From Verrucomicrobiaceae bacterium (GTDB taxonomy: Bacteria > Verrucomicrobiota > Verrucomicrobiia > Verrucomicrobiales > Verrucomicrobiaceae), in contig JADJPW010000003.1 of assembly GCA_016713035.1 (NCBI GenBank), positions 1 to 64,000 on the forward strand: a stretch of DNA of 64,000 nucleotides. The letters are read 5' to 3'. Shown one piece after another: positions 8,591 to 17,905 of this stretch (the first letter of the stretch is position 1; the number at the start of each line of letters is the position of its first letter). The position numbers and the translations under genes were made by a program. The notes beneath the pieces are model-generated. The model made no database searches and had not been told where the DNA came from. It saw nothing but the letters and a program-made list of their open reading frames with translations.

Positions 8591-11500
8591 GTGCTTACCA
8601 TCCAATGCCCCCGGCAGGCTCCTTTTTCCTGAGCCTCCGCCGGGCATCGTCTATCTTCGGAATACGGGCGATGTCTTCGCCAGTTCCGATCTGTTTGCTT
8701 ATCAGCATTTGCTGCTGCGTGCATGGGCCGACATGAAGCTTTGCGGTGTGCTCGTCGTGCGAGGTATTCCCACGGTTTATCTCCGCGAGGATGAGCGGGA
8801 GCTTTCTCCGCAGGAAGTGCACGAGCTTCAGCGAAAACTGTGGAATCAGGGTGTTGCCACGCTCCTCGTGCTCGTGGATTCGCGGCGAACGCGCATTTTC
8901 TCAGCGATGATGCCGCCCAGGAGTCTCACGGAAGAGCACGTCAGCGGCGAAGCGCCACTCGAAAGCTTCGTTGAAGAACTCGGCCTTGCTGCGGAAGCCC
9001 TCCGTGCACACCGCACGGATGCCGTTCATGCATACCACACGTTTTGCCGACAGGTGACGTCTGGGGAACTCTATCGCCGACACAATCCAGAGGGGAAAAA
9101 CGCCGCTAAAAAGTTCAACCCTCGCGAGATGGTGGATGCTTACCTGCTCGACCAGCTCGCGGCGGTCCGCAATGAACTTACCCGTGGCAAATACAAGCTG
9201 GATGTCGCCACGGCTCATGCCTTTCTTGGTCGCCTGCTCTTTACCTGTTACCTCATTGATCGTGGCATCGTCGTCCTGAACGATGAGAAATACTTCCGAA
9301 GCAGCCGTGGAAAACCCTCCAGGACGTGCTGCAGGGAGACGATAACGAAGTGTTCGACCGTCTTTACCGGCGTCTCTTCCCGCAGCTCAAGCGTGACTTT
9401 AACGGCAGTATGTTCGACGAGGATTCCCTTGATGCCGAACGTGCGGCCATTCATTCATCGCACCTGAAAACCGTGCGCTGCTTTCTACAGGGCGACGACA
9501 TTGGCGGAAACCAGAGGACCTTGGGATTCTGGGCCTACGACTTCAGTTGCATCCCCGTCGAGACGATCAGCGCCATCTACGAGAACTTCCTTGAAAACGA
9601 AAACGTCTCCGGAAAGCGCGAGGACGGTGCCTATTACACGCCACGCTTCCTTGCGGAAATGACGCTCGATGTCGCTCTGGAAGGGCGCACCAGCCTCACG
9701 GGTCAGCGCTATCTCGACCCCTCCTGTGGTTCCGGCATTTTCCTCGTGCTGGTCTTCAACCGGCTCGCCGCCGAGTGGACAGCCAAGCATCAAGCGACAG
9801 CCGCACGCGAAACTCCACACGCTTACCGCGCTAAGGACAAGGCACTTCGCACCGCCCTCGGCAGTCTGCGCGGCGTGGACAAGAACGCCACCGCCTGCCG
9901 CGTCGCCTGTTTCAGTCTCTACCTCGCCTTTCTCGATCAATTTACGCCGCGCAATATTCGCAGCTATATTCAGCAGAGTGAGACGAACAAGTTGCCGAAC
10001 CTGCTCCAACACCAGGGCGGCCGAGCGAAAAAGCCCGACATTCCGGTCATTTGGCATGGCGACTTCTTCCCGCTCGCCAAAGAATGGGTGGCGAAGGAAA
10101 ACGAACGATTCGATACCATCGTGGGCAATCCGCCATGGGCTGGACGCGGCAAAAAGCAGATCGCCCAAGACTTCATGGCTCGCACGCCGAGTCTTCTCCT
10201 AGCAGATGGCAAGGCCGCGCTGCTCCTACCGACAAAAGTTTTCTTCAACAAGACTGACGTTTTCCAAAGTCGGTGGCTGCGAGACGTGACTTTGGAAAAG
10301 GTCGTCCAACTGTCGGATTACCGCTTCATTCTTTTCACGGGCGCGATTTGCCCATGCCTCATAGCTCGCTTCAATTCCAACCCGCCCGCAGTCGAGACAC
10401 ACCGTGTCGAGTATCTCACGCCGAAGGTCACCCGGGTGGACCTGAGGCAGGGAGCAATCCCTATCGCTCCTAGCGACCGCAAAGAACTTCTTTTGAGGTC
10501 ACTCCTCGGTGCGGCAGGAAACAATGCTGCGACCATGGCTTGGAAGTGCCACTTCTGGGGCACCCAGCAAGATGTGAAGTTTCTACAGAGTCTTTGGGCG
10601 TTACCAAAGCTCGGTGACCGGGTTGATCAACTCAGCCAGACTCGCGGCAAACGCACTCACGAGTGGGTCGCAGGTCAGGGATGCAAGCCTTGGAGCCTCA
10701 ATTCCAAGGCAAAGCCAGACCGTGAATTGAGGCCATTCAAGGAAGCCAAAGACAAATGGAGCACCGCAGATTTGTTTTTGCCCCCAAACGCATGGAAGGG
10801 CAGGCATTTGTTCCGCAGGAACTCTGCGGCAGTGTCCAGGAACACTTTAACGCGCAGGAATACAGTCTCACAGAACTCTACAGCAAGCCGCCCTCTGCCT
10901 TGTTCACACCGCCCTTGGTGCTTTTCAATCAAGGCTTCACGAGTGCCGCATTCTTCGATTTCACAGTTCGCTTTCAGGACTCACTACAATCCATCGCTGG
11001 TCCACAGGAAGATGCAGACAGTCTCATCTTCCTCGCTGCTTATCTCCGCTCGCGGCTCGCACGCTACATAGCGTTTCATACCTCGGCCAATATCGGCATG
11101 GAGCGTGACAAAGTGCATCTCGATGAAGTGCTCTGCATGCCTTTTTACCTGCCGGGCAACCCGGATGCAGCTTCACCTGAAGCAGCGGCCCTGCTAAGGA
11201 AGATCGTCAGCAAGCTGCGCGATTTGAAAAAGCGCATGGCCGAACCCGCAGCCAAGCTCGCGGCGCGGCTCGAGGAACTAGATGACCCAAAAGCTCTCAA
11301 GCTCCGCCATGGCGACGAAGGCAATGCTGACGATGAGCGAAAGAAGTGGCTTTCCACATGGGCGACAAAAACTGCAGCCGTTCAAGAGGAAGTAGAGCCG
11401 CTGATTTACGACTACTTTGGCCTCACCAACCAAGAAAGGGCGTTGGTGGAGGATACCTGCACCATCTTCGACAAGAGCGATACACCAGGCACTCTCGATA

Positions 11501-11913
11501 CGCCCATGCCCACGCTCGATACGCTCGACGCAAACGGTCTGGCTCCCTATGCCGACATGCTTGGCAGCACGCTACGCGAGTGGTCCCAAGATCAACGTCT
11601 TGCTCTCACCATCACTTCTGCGGTGAACGACGAACTCGGCCTCGCCGTGGTCAAAGTCGAGCAGACAAAAACTAGCGGATCGTTCCGCACTACGCCGCTC
11701 ACGAAAGAACTCTCCGAGGCAGTCAGACATATCGAGGGCGCCGCTACGACGGGAAATGGATCGCTCATTTATCTCAGGGATGAGACGTGGTGGTTTGATG
11801 GCCCGCGTATCTTCATCGCCAAACCCGCCCTGCGCGGGCGCTGGACCCGCACCGCTGCGCTCAACGACAGCGCTGACCTTTACGCCGCCATCCAACAATC
11901 CAGGGGTGCATAA
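8587..11913 (+). CDS. N6-adenine DNA methyltransferase, type IIG/Eco57I-like (three frame breaks)
   Basis: A protein of about 1109 residues, read from an ATG overlapping the repressor stop. It has an N-terminal region of unknown fold (to about residue 330), a gamma-type N6-adenine methyltransferase core with SAM motif LDPSCGSGIFL and catalytic NPPW in IVGNPPWAGRG, then a target-recognition-like C-terminal half with a coiled-coil patch (about 890-930). Such fused proteins can methylate and sometimes cut DNA; no nuclease motif is obvious in this one. The frame changes three times: in a T run near 8629, an A run near 9299 and a G run near 10799. Adding one base to each run restores a continuous, sensible protein. 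Sequencing error and true inactivation are both possible. Confidence 0.8.
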
Positions 11914-11916
11914 GCC

Positions 11917-12615
11917 ATGAGCGTGATTTCTGACATCTGGCGGCAACCTTTCCCCAAAGATGAAATCCCGTTCATCCTCGCAGCCATCCTCCGCTGCATG
12001 AAGTCGGTGAAGAAGGCAGAACCCTGCGAGCACGAAAACTCCATCACGAAACGCCTCTGGAAGCGACTTCTGCGCGATGCTGAGCTGAAAGCTCGTCCCA
12101 CCCACCTCGACATCGAGCCGTGGGAATTGGATGAGCAAAACGAGGATGGAAAAATTGGGAGACTGGACCTTCGGTTCCTCTTCTCCACCGGAACGCTCAA
12201 GCCGTGGCCGTGTTTTGCCATCGAAGCCAAACGCCTGCACGTCACGTTTCCGCAGGCTGGGTTCAGTTCCCTCGTCTCCGAGTATGTGACATCCCGCACC
12301 ACCAAGCCGGTGGAGGACGAGCAAGGCATGATGTGCTTCATCTCCGGCCGTTACTCCAGAGGGCTGCGTGCGGGTGGCATGCTCGGCTATGTTTTTGACG
12401 GCGAAATTGAAGCCGCACGCGATGCAATCTCTGCAGTCATTCATTTGCACCGTGACAAGCTCCGCCTTGCCCATGGAAGTGTTCTTTCCACGTCTAGCAT
12501 TATCCCCGACGACTCTGGAATCAGCGAATCGTTACACGTTCTCTCTGATGAAGTGGAGTTATTCGACTCGAACCGCGGACGCTTCACTATTTACCACCTG
12601 CTTGTTCCCGTCTAA
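11917..12615 (+). CDS. PD-(D/E)XK-like protein of the LexA-methyltransferase operon
   Basis: A 232-residue protein starting 3 bp after the methyltransferase stop. I do not recognise the family. It contains a plausible PD-(D/E)XK nuclease core: D84 in GRLDLRF, then E103 and K105 in FAIEAKRL, about 18 residues apart with hydrophobic strands on both sides; E40 in HENSITKRLW could be the helix glutamate. This would make it the restriction partner or a repair-type nuclease. The tight spacing implies translation coupled to the methyltransferase. It is intact, unlike its neighbour. The nuclease role is inferred from the motif alone. Confidence 0.7.
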   Translation: MSVISDIWRQPFPKDEIPFILAAILRCMKSVKKAEPCEHENSITKRLWKRLLRDAELKARPTHLDIEPWELDEQNEDGKIGRLDLRFLFSTGTLKPWPCFAIEAKRLHVTFPQAGFSSLVSEYVTSRTTKPVEDEQGMMCFISGRYSRGLRAGGMLGYVFDGEIEAARDAISAVIHLHRDKLRLAHGSVLSTSSIIPDDSGISESLHVLSDEVELFDSNRGRFTIYHLLVPV

Positions 12616-12690
12616 TCAATGGCGCTGCCACGGTAGAACTTCCTCATGACGGGCGTTTCTCATGCTGGGTCACGACAATGGCCCTTTGCC

Positions 12691-13896
12691 ATGCTGAAGC
12701 CCCTTTTTTCACTCCTTGTTGTTCTTTGCACCTCGCTCTTCGCCGCCGAGCCACCGAAGCCGCGCAACGGCTCGCAGCTCATTGTCGTGAATGACGACGG
12801 CTTCAGCGCCTTTCACAGTGGCCGCTACAAGACCGCCGAGGATCTGCGGAAGGCCATGCTGGCCTACAAGGACACGCAAGTGGCCGTAATGGAGTGGTGC
12901 ATGATCGCAGGCAGCCGAGCGAATTATCCTTCGAAGGTCACCAAGTTGATCGGCGATGGCATGACTGAATTTCCTCGCCGTGGCGACAAGCTCGCGCACG
13001 AAACACTCAAGCGCATGGCCGACGCAGGCGAGCACACGTTGAAGATCGTTGCCGATGCGTGCCACGAGGCCGGAATCGCCTGCTATGCCTCGCTGCGCGT
13101 GAGCGGCGACTATGCGGCGGAGATGTGGGGCGGCTCGTTTCCGAAGTTCGCCAACAGCACCTTCTGGTGGCAGCACCCGGAGTTCCGCATCGTCGATGCG
13201 AAGGGCAAAACCGGCGCGCGCTTCTCCTTTGCCTTCCCCGAGGTGCGCGAGTTCAAACTCGCCATCCTGCGCGAGGTCGTGGAGGCCGACATCGACGGCA
13301 TCAATCTCGACTTCCAGCGCCATCCCATCTTCTTCAGCTTTGAAAAGCCCATGGCCGATGCCTTCAAGGCCAGATACGGCATTGAGGCCGCCACCGTGCC
13401 GCAGGACGACCCGCGCTGGTTCCCGCTGCGCTTCGAGCACATGACCCGCTTCGTCCGCGATGTGCGCCAGCTCCTTGATGAAGCAGGTGAGCGCAAAGGC
13501 AGGCACCTCGGGCTCTCTGTGCGCATCGACTGGCAAAAATATCCCACCTGGGGCTGCGACATCGAGACCTGGCTGAAGGACGGCCTGCTCGACTACCTCG
13601 TCGTCGGCCAATACGGACTCGGCGGCTATGACTTCGACATCGCGCCCTTTGTGCAGATGGCCAAAGGCAGAGGCTGCGCCGTGCTATTCGGCGAAGAAGC
13701 CACCGTCAAAGGCCACGACCGCACTGCCGAGGAAGACCGCCTCATCGCCGCAGGCAAGATGAAGCCCGTGCCCAGCACGCTGCTCACCCGCGAGCACTAC
13801 GAGCAACGCGCCGCCAAAGTCCGCGCCGCCGGAGCCCAGGGCCTGCATCTCTTCAACGAGACTCGCAAAGAGATGTTCCAAGGTCTCGCCGACTGA
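12691..13896 (+). CDS. Secreted GHL10-like glycosyl hydrolase
   Basis: A 401-residue exported protein. The ATG at 12691 starts a signal peptide ending in LFAAEP; the frame could begin at 12646 but with a poor N-terminus. The fold appears to be a TIM barrel of the family-10-like glycosyl hydrolase type (GHL10/YngK group). Landmarks are the strand and acidic residues in DIDGINLDFQRHP, LGLSVRIDW, and DYLVVGQYG. The substrate is unknown; relatives act on bacterial or plant polysaccharides. The metallo-beta-lactamase-like gene starts 6 bp after the stop, so the two are probably cotranscribed. Confidence 0.75.
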   Translation: MLKPLFSLLVVLCTSLFAAEPPKPRNGSQLIVVNDDGFSAFHSGRYKTAEDLRKAMLAYKDTQVAVMEWCMIAGSRANYPSKVTKLIGDGMTEFPRRGDKLAHETLKRMADAGEHTLKIVADACHEAGIACYASLRVSGDYAAEMWGGSFPKFANSTFWWQHPEFRIVDAKGKTGARFSFAFPEVREFKLAILREVVEADIDGINLDFQRHPIFFSFEKPMADAFKARYGIEAATVPQDDPRWFPLRFEHMTRFVRDVRQLLDEAGERKGRHLGLSVRIDWQKYPTWGCDIETWLKDGLLDYLVVGQYGLGGYDFDIAPFVQMAKGRGCAVLFGEEATVKGHDRTAEEDRLIAAGKMKPVPSTLLTREHYEQRAAKVRAAGAQGLHLFNETRKEMFQGLAD

Positions 13897-13902
13897 GCCC
13901 TC

Positions 13903-14739
13903 ATGAAACCACTGCTTCTTATCCTCAGCCTCTTCTTCTCCATCCAAGCGCTCGTCGCACAGCCTGCGGCATGGATGGAGCCCTTTCCACCGCACAAGAT
14001 TGCCGGAAATCTCTACTACGTCGGCTCGAAGGATCTCGCGTCTTATCTCATCGCCACACCCGAGGGGCACATCCTTATCAACAGTAGCTTTGATGAGTCC
14101 GTGCCACTCATTCGCGCGAGCATAGAGAAACTCGGCTTCAAGTTCACCGACGTGAAGATCCTGCTCATCAGCCACGCTCACTCGGATCATTGCGCAGGCA
14201 GCGCGGAGGTCATCAAGCAGACCAAGGCCCAATACTTCGTCATGGAGCAGGACGCCGATGCGGTGGAGAGCGGCGGCGCGAAGAAGTCACGTCTGGCCGA
14301 CTACACGCAGTTCACCCCCGCCAAAGTGGACCGCCGACTCAAAGACGGCGACGAGGTCAAACTCGGCGGCAGCACACTCGTCGCAAATCTCACCCCTGGC
14401 CACACACGCGGCTGCACGACATGGACGATGAAGGTCGATGACCTCAACGCCGTCATCATCGGCAGTCCGAATGTGAACCCAGGCTACATCCTCGTCGCCA
14501 ATAAAGACTACCCAACCATCGCCACCGACTACGAGCGCACCTTTCACTTCCTCAAAGCACAGCCCGTTGATCTCTTCCTCGGGGCCCACGGCGGTTACTA
14601 CGACATGAATGCCAAACATGCCCGCTCGATTGACGCTGGTGCCAATAACCCCTTCATTGATCCCGAAGGCTACCACCGCTACGTTGCGGACCGCGAGAAA
14701 GCCTTCCTCACTGAATTGGCGAAACAACAGGCCAAGTAA
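13903..14739 (+). CDS. Subclass B3 metallo-beta-lactamase-like hydrolase
   Basis: A 278-residue exported enzyme with a signal peptide (MKPLLLILSLFFSIQALVAQ). The zinc ligands of subclass B3 are all present: H91, H93, D95 and H96 in HAHSDHCAG, H167 in GHTRGCTTW, and H229 in GAHGGYY. The length is usual for B3. Environmental B3 enzymes often hydrolyse beta-lactams, but some family members have other or unknown substrates, so resistance cannot be stated. It follows a secreted glycosyl hydrolase by 6 bp and is followed by a truncated sialidase-like gene. There is no adjacent regulator or integron. Confidence 0.88.
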   Translation: MKPLLLILSLFFSIQALVAQPAAWMEPFPPHKIAGNLYYVGSKDLASYLIATPEGHILINSSFDESVPLIRASIEKLGFKFTDVKILLISHAHSDHCAGSAEVIKQTKAQYFVMEQDADAVESGGAKKSRLADYTQFTPAKVDRRLKDGDEVKLGGSTLVANLTPGHTRGCTTWTMKVDDLNAVIIGSPNVNPGYILVANKDYPTIATDYERTFHFLKAQPVDLFLGAHGGYYDMNAKHARSIDAGANNPFIDPEGYHRYVADREKAFLTELAKQQAK

Positions 14740-14743
14740 TGCC

Positions 14744-14881
14744 ATGCGCCGCGTCCTTTTGCTCCTCATTGCTCTCAGCCCGGCGCTCTTTGCCGCCGAG
14801 CCGCTCTTCACCATCCAACTGGACACCGTCAGCACCGGCTTCGACAAAAAATCCTGCTGGGTGCATCCTCGCGCCGGATAA
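14744..14881 (+). pseudogene. Truncated sialidase-like gene, 5' fragment
   Basis: Forty-five codons starting with a good signal peptide (MRRVLLLLIALSPALFAAEP) and a mature start typical of sialidase/BNR proteins (a CWVHPRAG block, normally the first strand of the propeller). Homology stops at about 14880 and a TAA follows. The next bases belong to an oppositely oriented gene fragment. It begins 4 bp after the metallo-beta-lactamase-like gene and was probably the third gene of that operon before the deletion. Confidence 0.65.
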
Positions 14882-15164
14882 TAATCGGGGCCTCAGCCGT
14901 GCCATGGCCTTCAAAAGTGAATCATGCGTCCTTCCAAGCCGTACCCGAGAGCACCAATTGATCTCCCGGCTTGAGCTTACCAGACAAAGCGCGGACTTCG
15001 ACGGCTGCGCGAGCCACATGCACCTGACCGCTGCCAAAGTCGCCGGATTCGATCTTCGCTAGTCGTGGATCAATCGGACGCTGAAGATCAAGGCGGAGCG
15101 TCTTCGGCAGTTCATCTGCCATGACGCACAAACTCCAAAGGCAGAGGCAAAGTGCGGCTCTCAT
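14881..15164 (-). pseudogene. Truncated polysaccharide-lyase/parallel beta-helix gene, 5' fragment
   Basis: The ATG at 15164 overlaps the stop of the upstream minus-strand gene. The first codons encode a signal peptide (MRAALCLCLWSLCVMADELP), then a region with KPGDQLVLSG, a motif common at the start of secreted parallel beta-helix lyases. A TGA interrupts at 14922-14924. In the same frame, coding-like sequence resumes with FEGHGTAEAPIII, then ends at about 14880, where the convergent sialidase fragment begins. Both a stop and a 3' truncation mark it as dead. The family assignment is tentative. Confidence 0.55.
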
Positions 15165-15928
15165 GGCTTCGCGCCGGCATGGAGTTTCACTTTGTTCTTC
15201 TCCCACTCGGCATTCGGCAGCGCTCCCCAGATGCGCAGCTTGCGAAAGCTGGCCTCGGTGCCTGCGCCGAGCATGATGCTGTGTTTAGCGGTGCCGATGA
15301 GCGGATTGTCCAGCGTGATGCTTTTCTTGTCGAGCGTGCCGACGACTTCATTGCCCTGGATCTCCAGCACGACGGTGTGCCATTCGTTCAGTTTGATGGG
15401 CGTGAGCAGCTTCACGGTGGGGCCTTTTTCGCGCTGCTTGGTAGTGGGATTGATCTTGTCCGCGTCATACGGGGTCAAAAACAGCCCTCCCTGGCCGAGG
15501 CTGAGCGAGATGACGTAGTCCTTTGCGTCTGTGGCCTTCACAAAGAGCGAGCGATACTTCCGGCCCTCGTCAGGCACGTCGTTGAGGCGCACCTCGCATT
15601 GGATGATCACGTTTTGAAACGGAAGGCCAAACGAAGCGGTGGCCGGATGGTTCGCTCCAGGGGTCTCGATGCCGCGGAACTCGCCCTTCGCGATCTCCCA
15701 ACGTCCGCCTTTGCCACCCGTGGCGCTGCTGTTGTAGCGCCAACCAGTGAATCCGCTCGCGAAGCCGACGGGCTTGCCGGTGAATGGAGGTGGTGCTTCA
15801 GCGAAGTCCTCACTGGCGAGCAGCTTGCCCCGCGTGGTCATGAGCGTGGCAGGTTCGTCAGCTTTGGCAGCGAGGCAGAGTGTGAATGCTGCCGCGACAG
15901 CGAGGTGTGTGTGCAATAAACGATTCAT
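15161..15928 (-). CDS. Secreted concanavalin-like/DUF1080-type protein
   Basis: A 255-residue exported protein. ATG at 15928 gives a signal peptide (MNRLLHTHLAVAAAF, cleavage near AKADEP); a start seven codons earlier (15949) is possible. The mature part has the pattern of a beta-sandwich (concanavalin/LamG or DUF1080-like): VIIQCEVRLND, RSLFVKATDAKDYVISLS, LNEWHTVVLEIQG and a final FRKLRIW strand. Such domains bind glycans or form part of secreted hydrolases. Its last codons overlap the start of the truncated lyase gene, so the two formed an operon. Confidence 0.7.
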   Translation of the reverse strand: MNRLLHTHLAVAAAFTLCLAAKADEPATLMTTRGKLLASEDFAEAPPPFTGKPVGFASGFTGWRYNSSATGGKGGRWEIAKGEFRGIETPGANHPATASFGLPFQNVIIQCEVRLNDVPDEGRKYRSLFVKATDAKDYVISLSLGQGGLFLTPYDADKINPTTKQREKGPTVKLLTPIKLNEWHTVVLEIQGNEVVGTLDKKSITLDNPLIGTAKHSIMLGAGTEASFRKLRIWGALPNAEWEKNKVKLHAGAKP

Positions 15929-15945
15929 AGGTTTAAAAAAGGAGT

Positions 15946-16083
15946 TCATTTCGCTGCCCAGATGCGAACGTCGTCGAAGAGCACACCGGGACCGTTTACG
16001 GTGAAGTGAAAGCTCTGTTTCTTCGTGAGCGGCTCGTCGGCGTAGGCGGAAACGGCAAGAATGAGGGCAAAGAATGGTTTCAT
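15946..16083 (-). pseudogene. Internally deleted secreted-protein remnant
   Basis: Forty-five codons: a signal peptide (MKPFFALILAVSAYADEP) joined almost directly to what looks like the C-terminal strand of a beta-sandwich protein (GPGVLFDDVRIWAAK). The ending resembles that of the adjacent gene at 15161-15928, so it may be a paralogue that lost its middle. A functional small protein cannot be excluded. Confidence 0.4.
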
Positions 16084-16275
16084 GGCTGGAGGCAGAGAAA
16101 ACGCCATCCAGACGACACCCTCGCGGAAAAATGGGTGATACGCAGTACGCATCACCACCGGATATGCGGATGCAGTGCGGCCTTTTTTGTCCTTCATCGG
16201 AATGGTTCTGTTTCAAAATGACATACCAGGCTTTGCTCTGTGTTGATTCCTGCTAGCATCCTGCCCTGCTCATAG

Positions 16276-16833
16276 ATGCAAAAAACCGAAGCCATCCTCA
16301 TCGGCCGACAGAGGCACACAGAGACGAGTTTGATCGTCGAGTGGTGCAGTGCGGAGATGGGGGTGTTTAAAACCATCGCCAAGGGAGCTCTGAGGCCGAA
16401 GTCGCCGTTTGTGGGGCTTTTGGACCTCTTTGTGAGTTGTGATCTGCGCTTTGTGCCGGGGAAAAATACCGACTTAGGCATCCTGGCGGAGGCGCGGTGG
16501 ACGAATCCGCGTCTGGGGCTACGCACCAGCTACGGACGCGTGCTGGCGGCCACCTACATGGTGAAGCTCATCACCCTCGTGGTGGAAAGTCACACACCGC
16601 TGGCAGAGATCCATGCGCTCCTCTGCAAGGCGCTGGATTTTCTCACGGAAAAAGACCCGAGCATGGCGCTCATCACCCGCTATGAGCAGCGTATGGCAGA
16701 GGCACTCGGCATCGTGCCAGAGGGCAGTCGCTCACTTGCGGCGGAGGCTATCGCGGATGTCTTCCACAAGCGTCTGCCCGTGCAGCGACGGCAGGTGGTG
16801 GAGTGGATCAGGGAAAAGTCAGTGAGTCATTGA
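16276..16833 (+). CDS. recO: DNA repair protein RecO-like
   Basis: A 185-residue protein with the RecO N-terminal OB-fold (EAILIGRQRHTETSLIVEWCS, then a GVFKTIAKGALRPKS stretch) and the helical C-terminal part (AATYMVKLITLVVE). RecO anneals SSB-coated single strands and loads RecA with RecR in the RecFOR pathway. It is shorter than the usual 230-250 residues and has no zinc-binding cysteine cluster, both of which occur in some lineages. It begins with the ATG at 16276. Neighbours are unrelated. Confidence 0.8.
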   Translation: MQKTEAILIGRQRHTETSLIVEWCSAEMGVFKTIAKGALRPKSPFVGLLDLFVSCDLRFVPGKNTDLGILAEARWTNPRLGLRTSYGRVLAATYMVKLITLVVESHTPLAEIHALLCKALDFLTEKDPSMALITRYEQRMAEALGIVPEGSRSLAAEAIADVFHKRLPVQRRQVVEWIREKSVSH

Positions 16834-16867
16834 TTCAGTGAGGCAGTGAATTTAGAAAGAGGGTGCC

Positions 16868-17878
16868 ATGAATATCATCCGTGTTTCACTCTCCATCCTG
16901 TTTTCGGTCGCGGCTATGCAGGCCGCTCAAATCGTCGAAGTCATCGGCAGCGGTCTCAAAGAGCCGTTTGGCACTGAGTTCGACTCCACGGGCAAAATGT
17001 ACGTCGTGGAGATGATTTCGGGGAATCGGCTCTTTCGCGTCGAGGAGGGCGGAAAGCTCCTCCACATCGCCGGACAGGAAAAAGCAGGCTACAGCGGGGA
17101 TGGTGGCCCAGCACTGCAAGCGCAGTTCAACGGCCCGCATAACCTCGCCGTCCTACCCGATGGCAATATACTCATCGGTGACACCTGGAATGGTGTGGTG
17201 CGGAAAGTGGATCTGAAGACCAACAGTGTGAGCACCTTGCCGGGCTTCAAAGCGACGGGCAAGAATATCAAAGGTACAGGCCCCTACTGCATCACGCTCG
17301 ATTTTACGGGCACGAAGCTCTACATCGCCAATTTGCAGCAAATCCACATGGTCGATCTGGCTTCTGGCACCTCCCAAGTCGTCGCGGGCAATGGCAAGAA
17401 GGGAAAACCCGAAGATGGTGCCGTAGCGGTCGATGCGCCGCTGGTCGATCCGCGTGCTGTGGCGGTGGATCGGCAAGGAAACATCTACATCCTCGAGCGT
17501 GGTGGCAATGCGCTGCGTGTGGTGGCTAAAGACGGCAAAATCCGCACCGTCGTGAACGCCAGCGGCCAAAAAGGCGGCGAAGGCGATGGCGGCGACGCAC
17601 TCGCAGCCACGATGAATGGCCCTAAGCACCTCTGCGTGGATAAAGATGACTCCGTCATCATTGCAGACGCGGAAAGTCACCTCATCCGCCGTTACGTGCC
17701 AACCACCGGCAAGATCGAGCGCATCGCAGGCACTGGCAAGCACGCCAAAGGTAGCGCCAGCGGCGATCCACAAAAGTGTGAGCTAGCTCGTCCTCATGGA
17801 GTGACCATTCATCCGCTGACGGGTGAGCTTTACATCACGGACAGTTACAACGACCGTGTCTTGAAAATCACCAAGTAA
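16868..17878 (+). CDS. Secreted NHL-repeat beta-propeller protein
   Basis: A 336-residue exported protein with a signal peptide (MNIIRVSLSILFSVAAMQAAQ). The mature chain consists of NHL-type repeats: LKEPFGTEFDSTGKMYVVE, FNGPHNLAVLPDGNILIGD, DPRAVAVDRQGNIYILE, MNGPKHLCVDKDDSVIIAD and ARPHGVTIHPLTGELYITD. These should close into a six-bladed propeller. Related proteins act as binding scaffolds or as lactonase-like enzymes; no metal site is obvious. The sialidase gene follows by 27 bp on the same strand and may be cotranscribed. Confidence 0.85.
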   Translation: MNIIRVSLSILFSVAAMQAAQIVEVIGSGLKEPFGTEFDSTGKMYVVEMISGNRLFRVEEGGKLLHIAGQEKAGYSGDGGPALQAQFNGPHNLAVLPDGNILIGDTWNGVVRKVDLKTNSVSTLPGFKATGKNIKGTGPYCITLDFTGTKLYIANLQQIHMVDLASGTSQVVAGNGKKGKPEDGAVAVDAPLVDPRAVAVDRQGNIYILERGGNALRVVAKDGKIRTVVNASGQKGGEGDGGDALAATMNGPKHLCVDKDDSVIIADAESHLIRRYVPTTGKIERIAGTGKHAKGSASGDPQKCELARPHGVTIHPLTGELYITDSYNDRVLKITK

Positions 17879-17905
17879 GCCCTTCCCGCTCATCCATCCT
17901 ATCCT

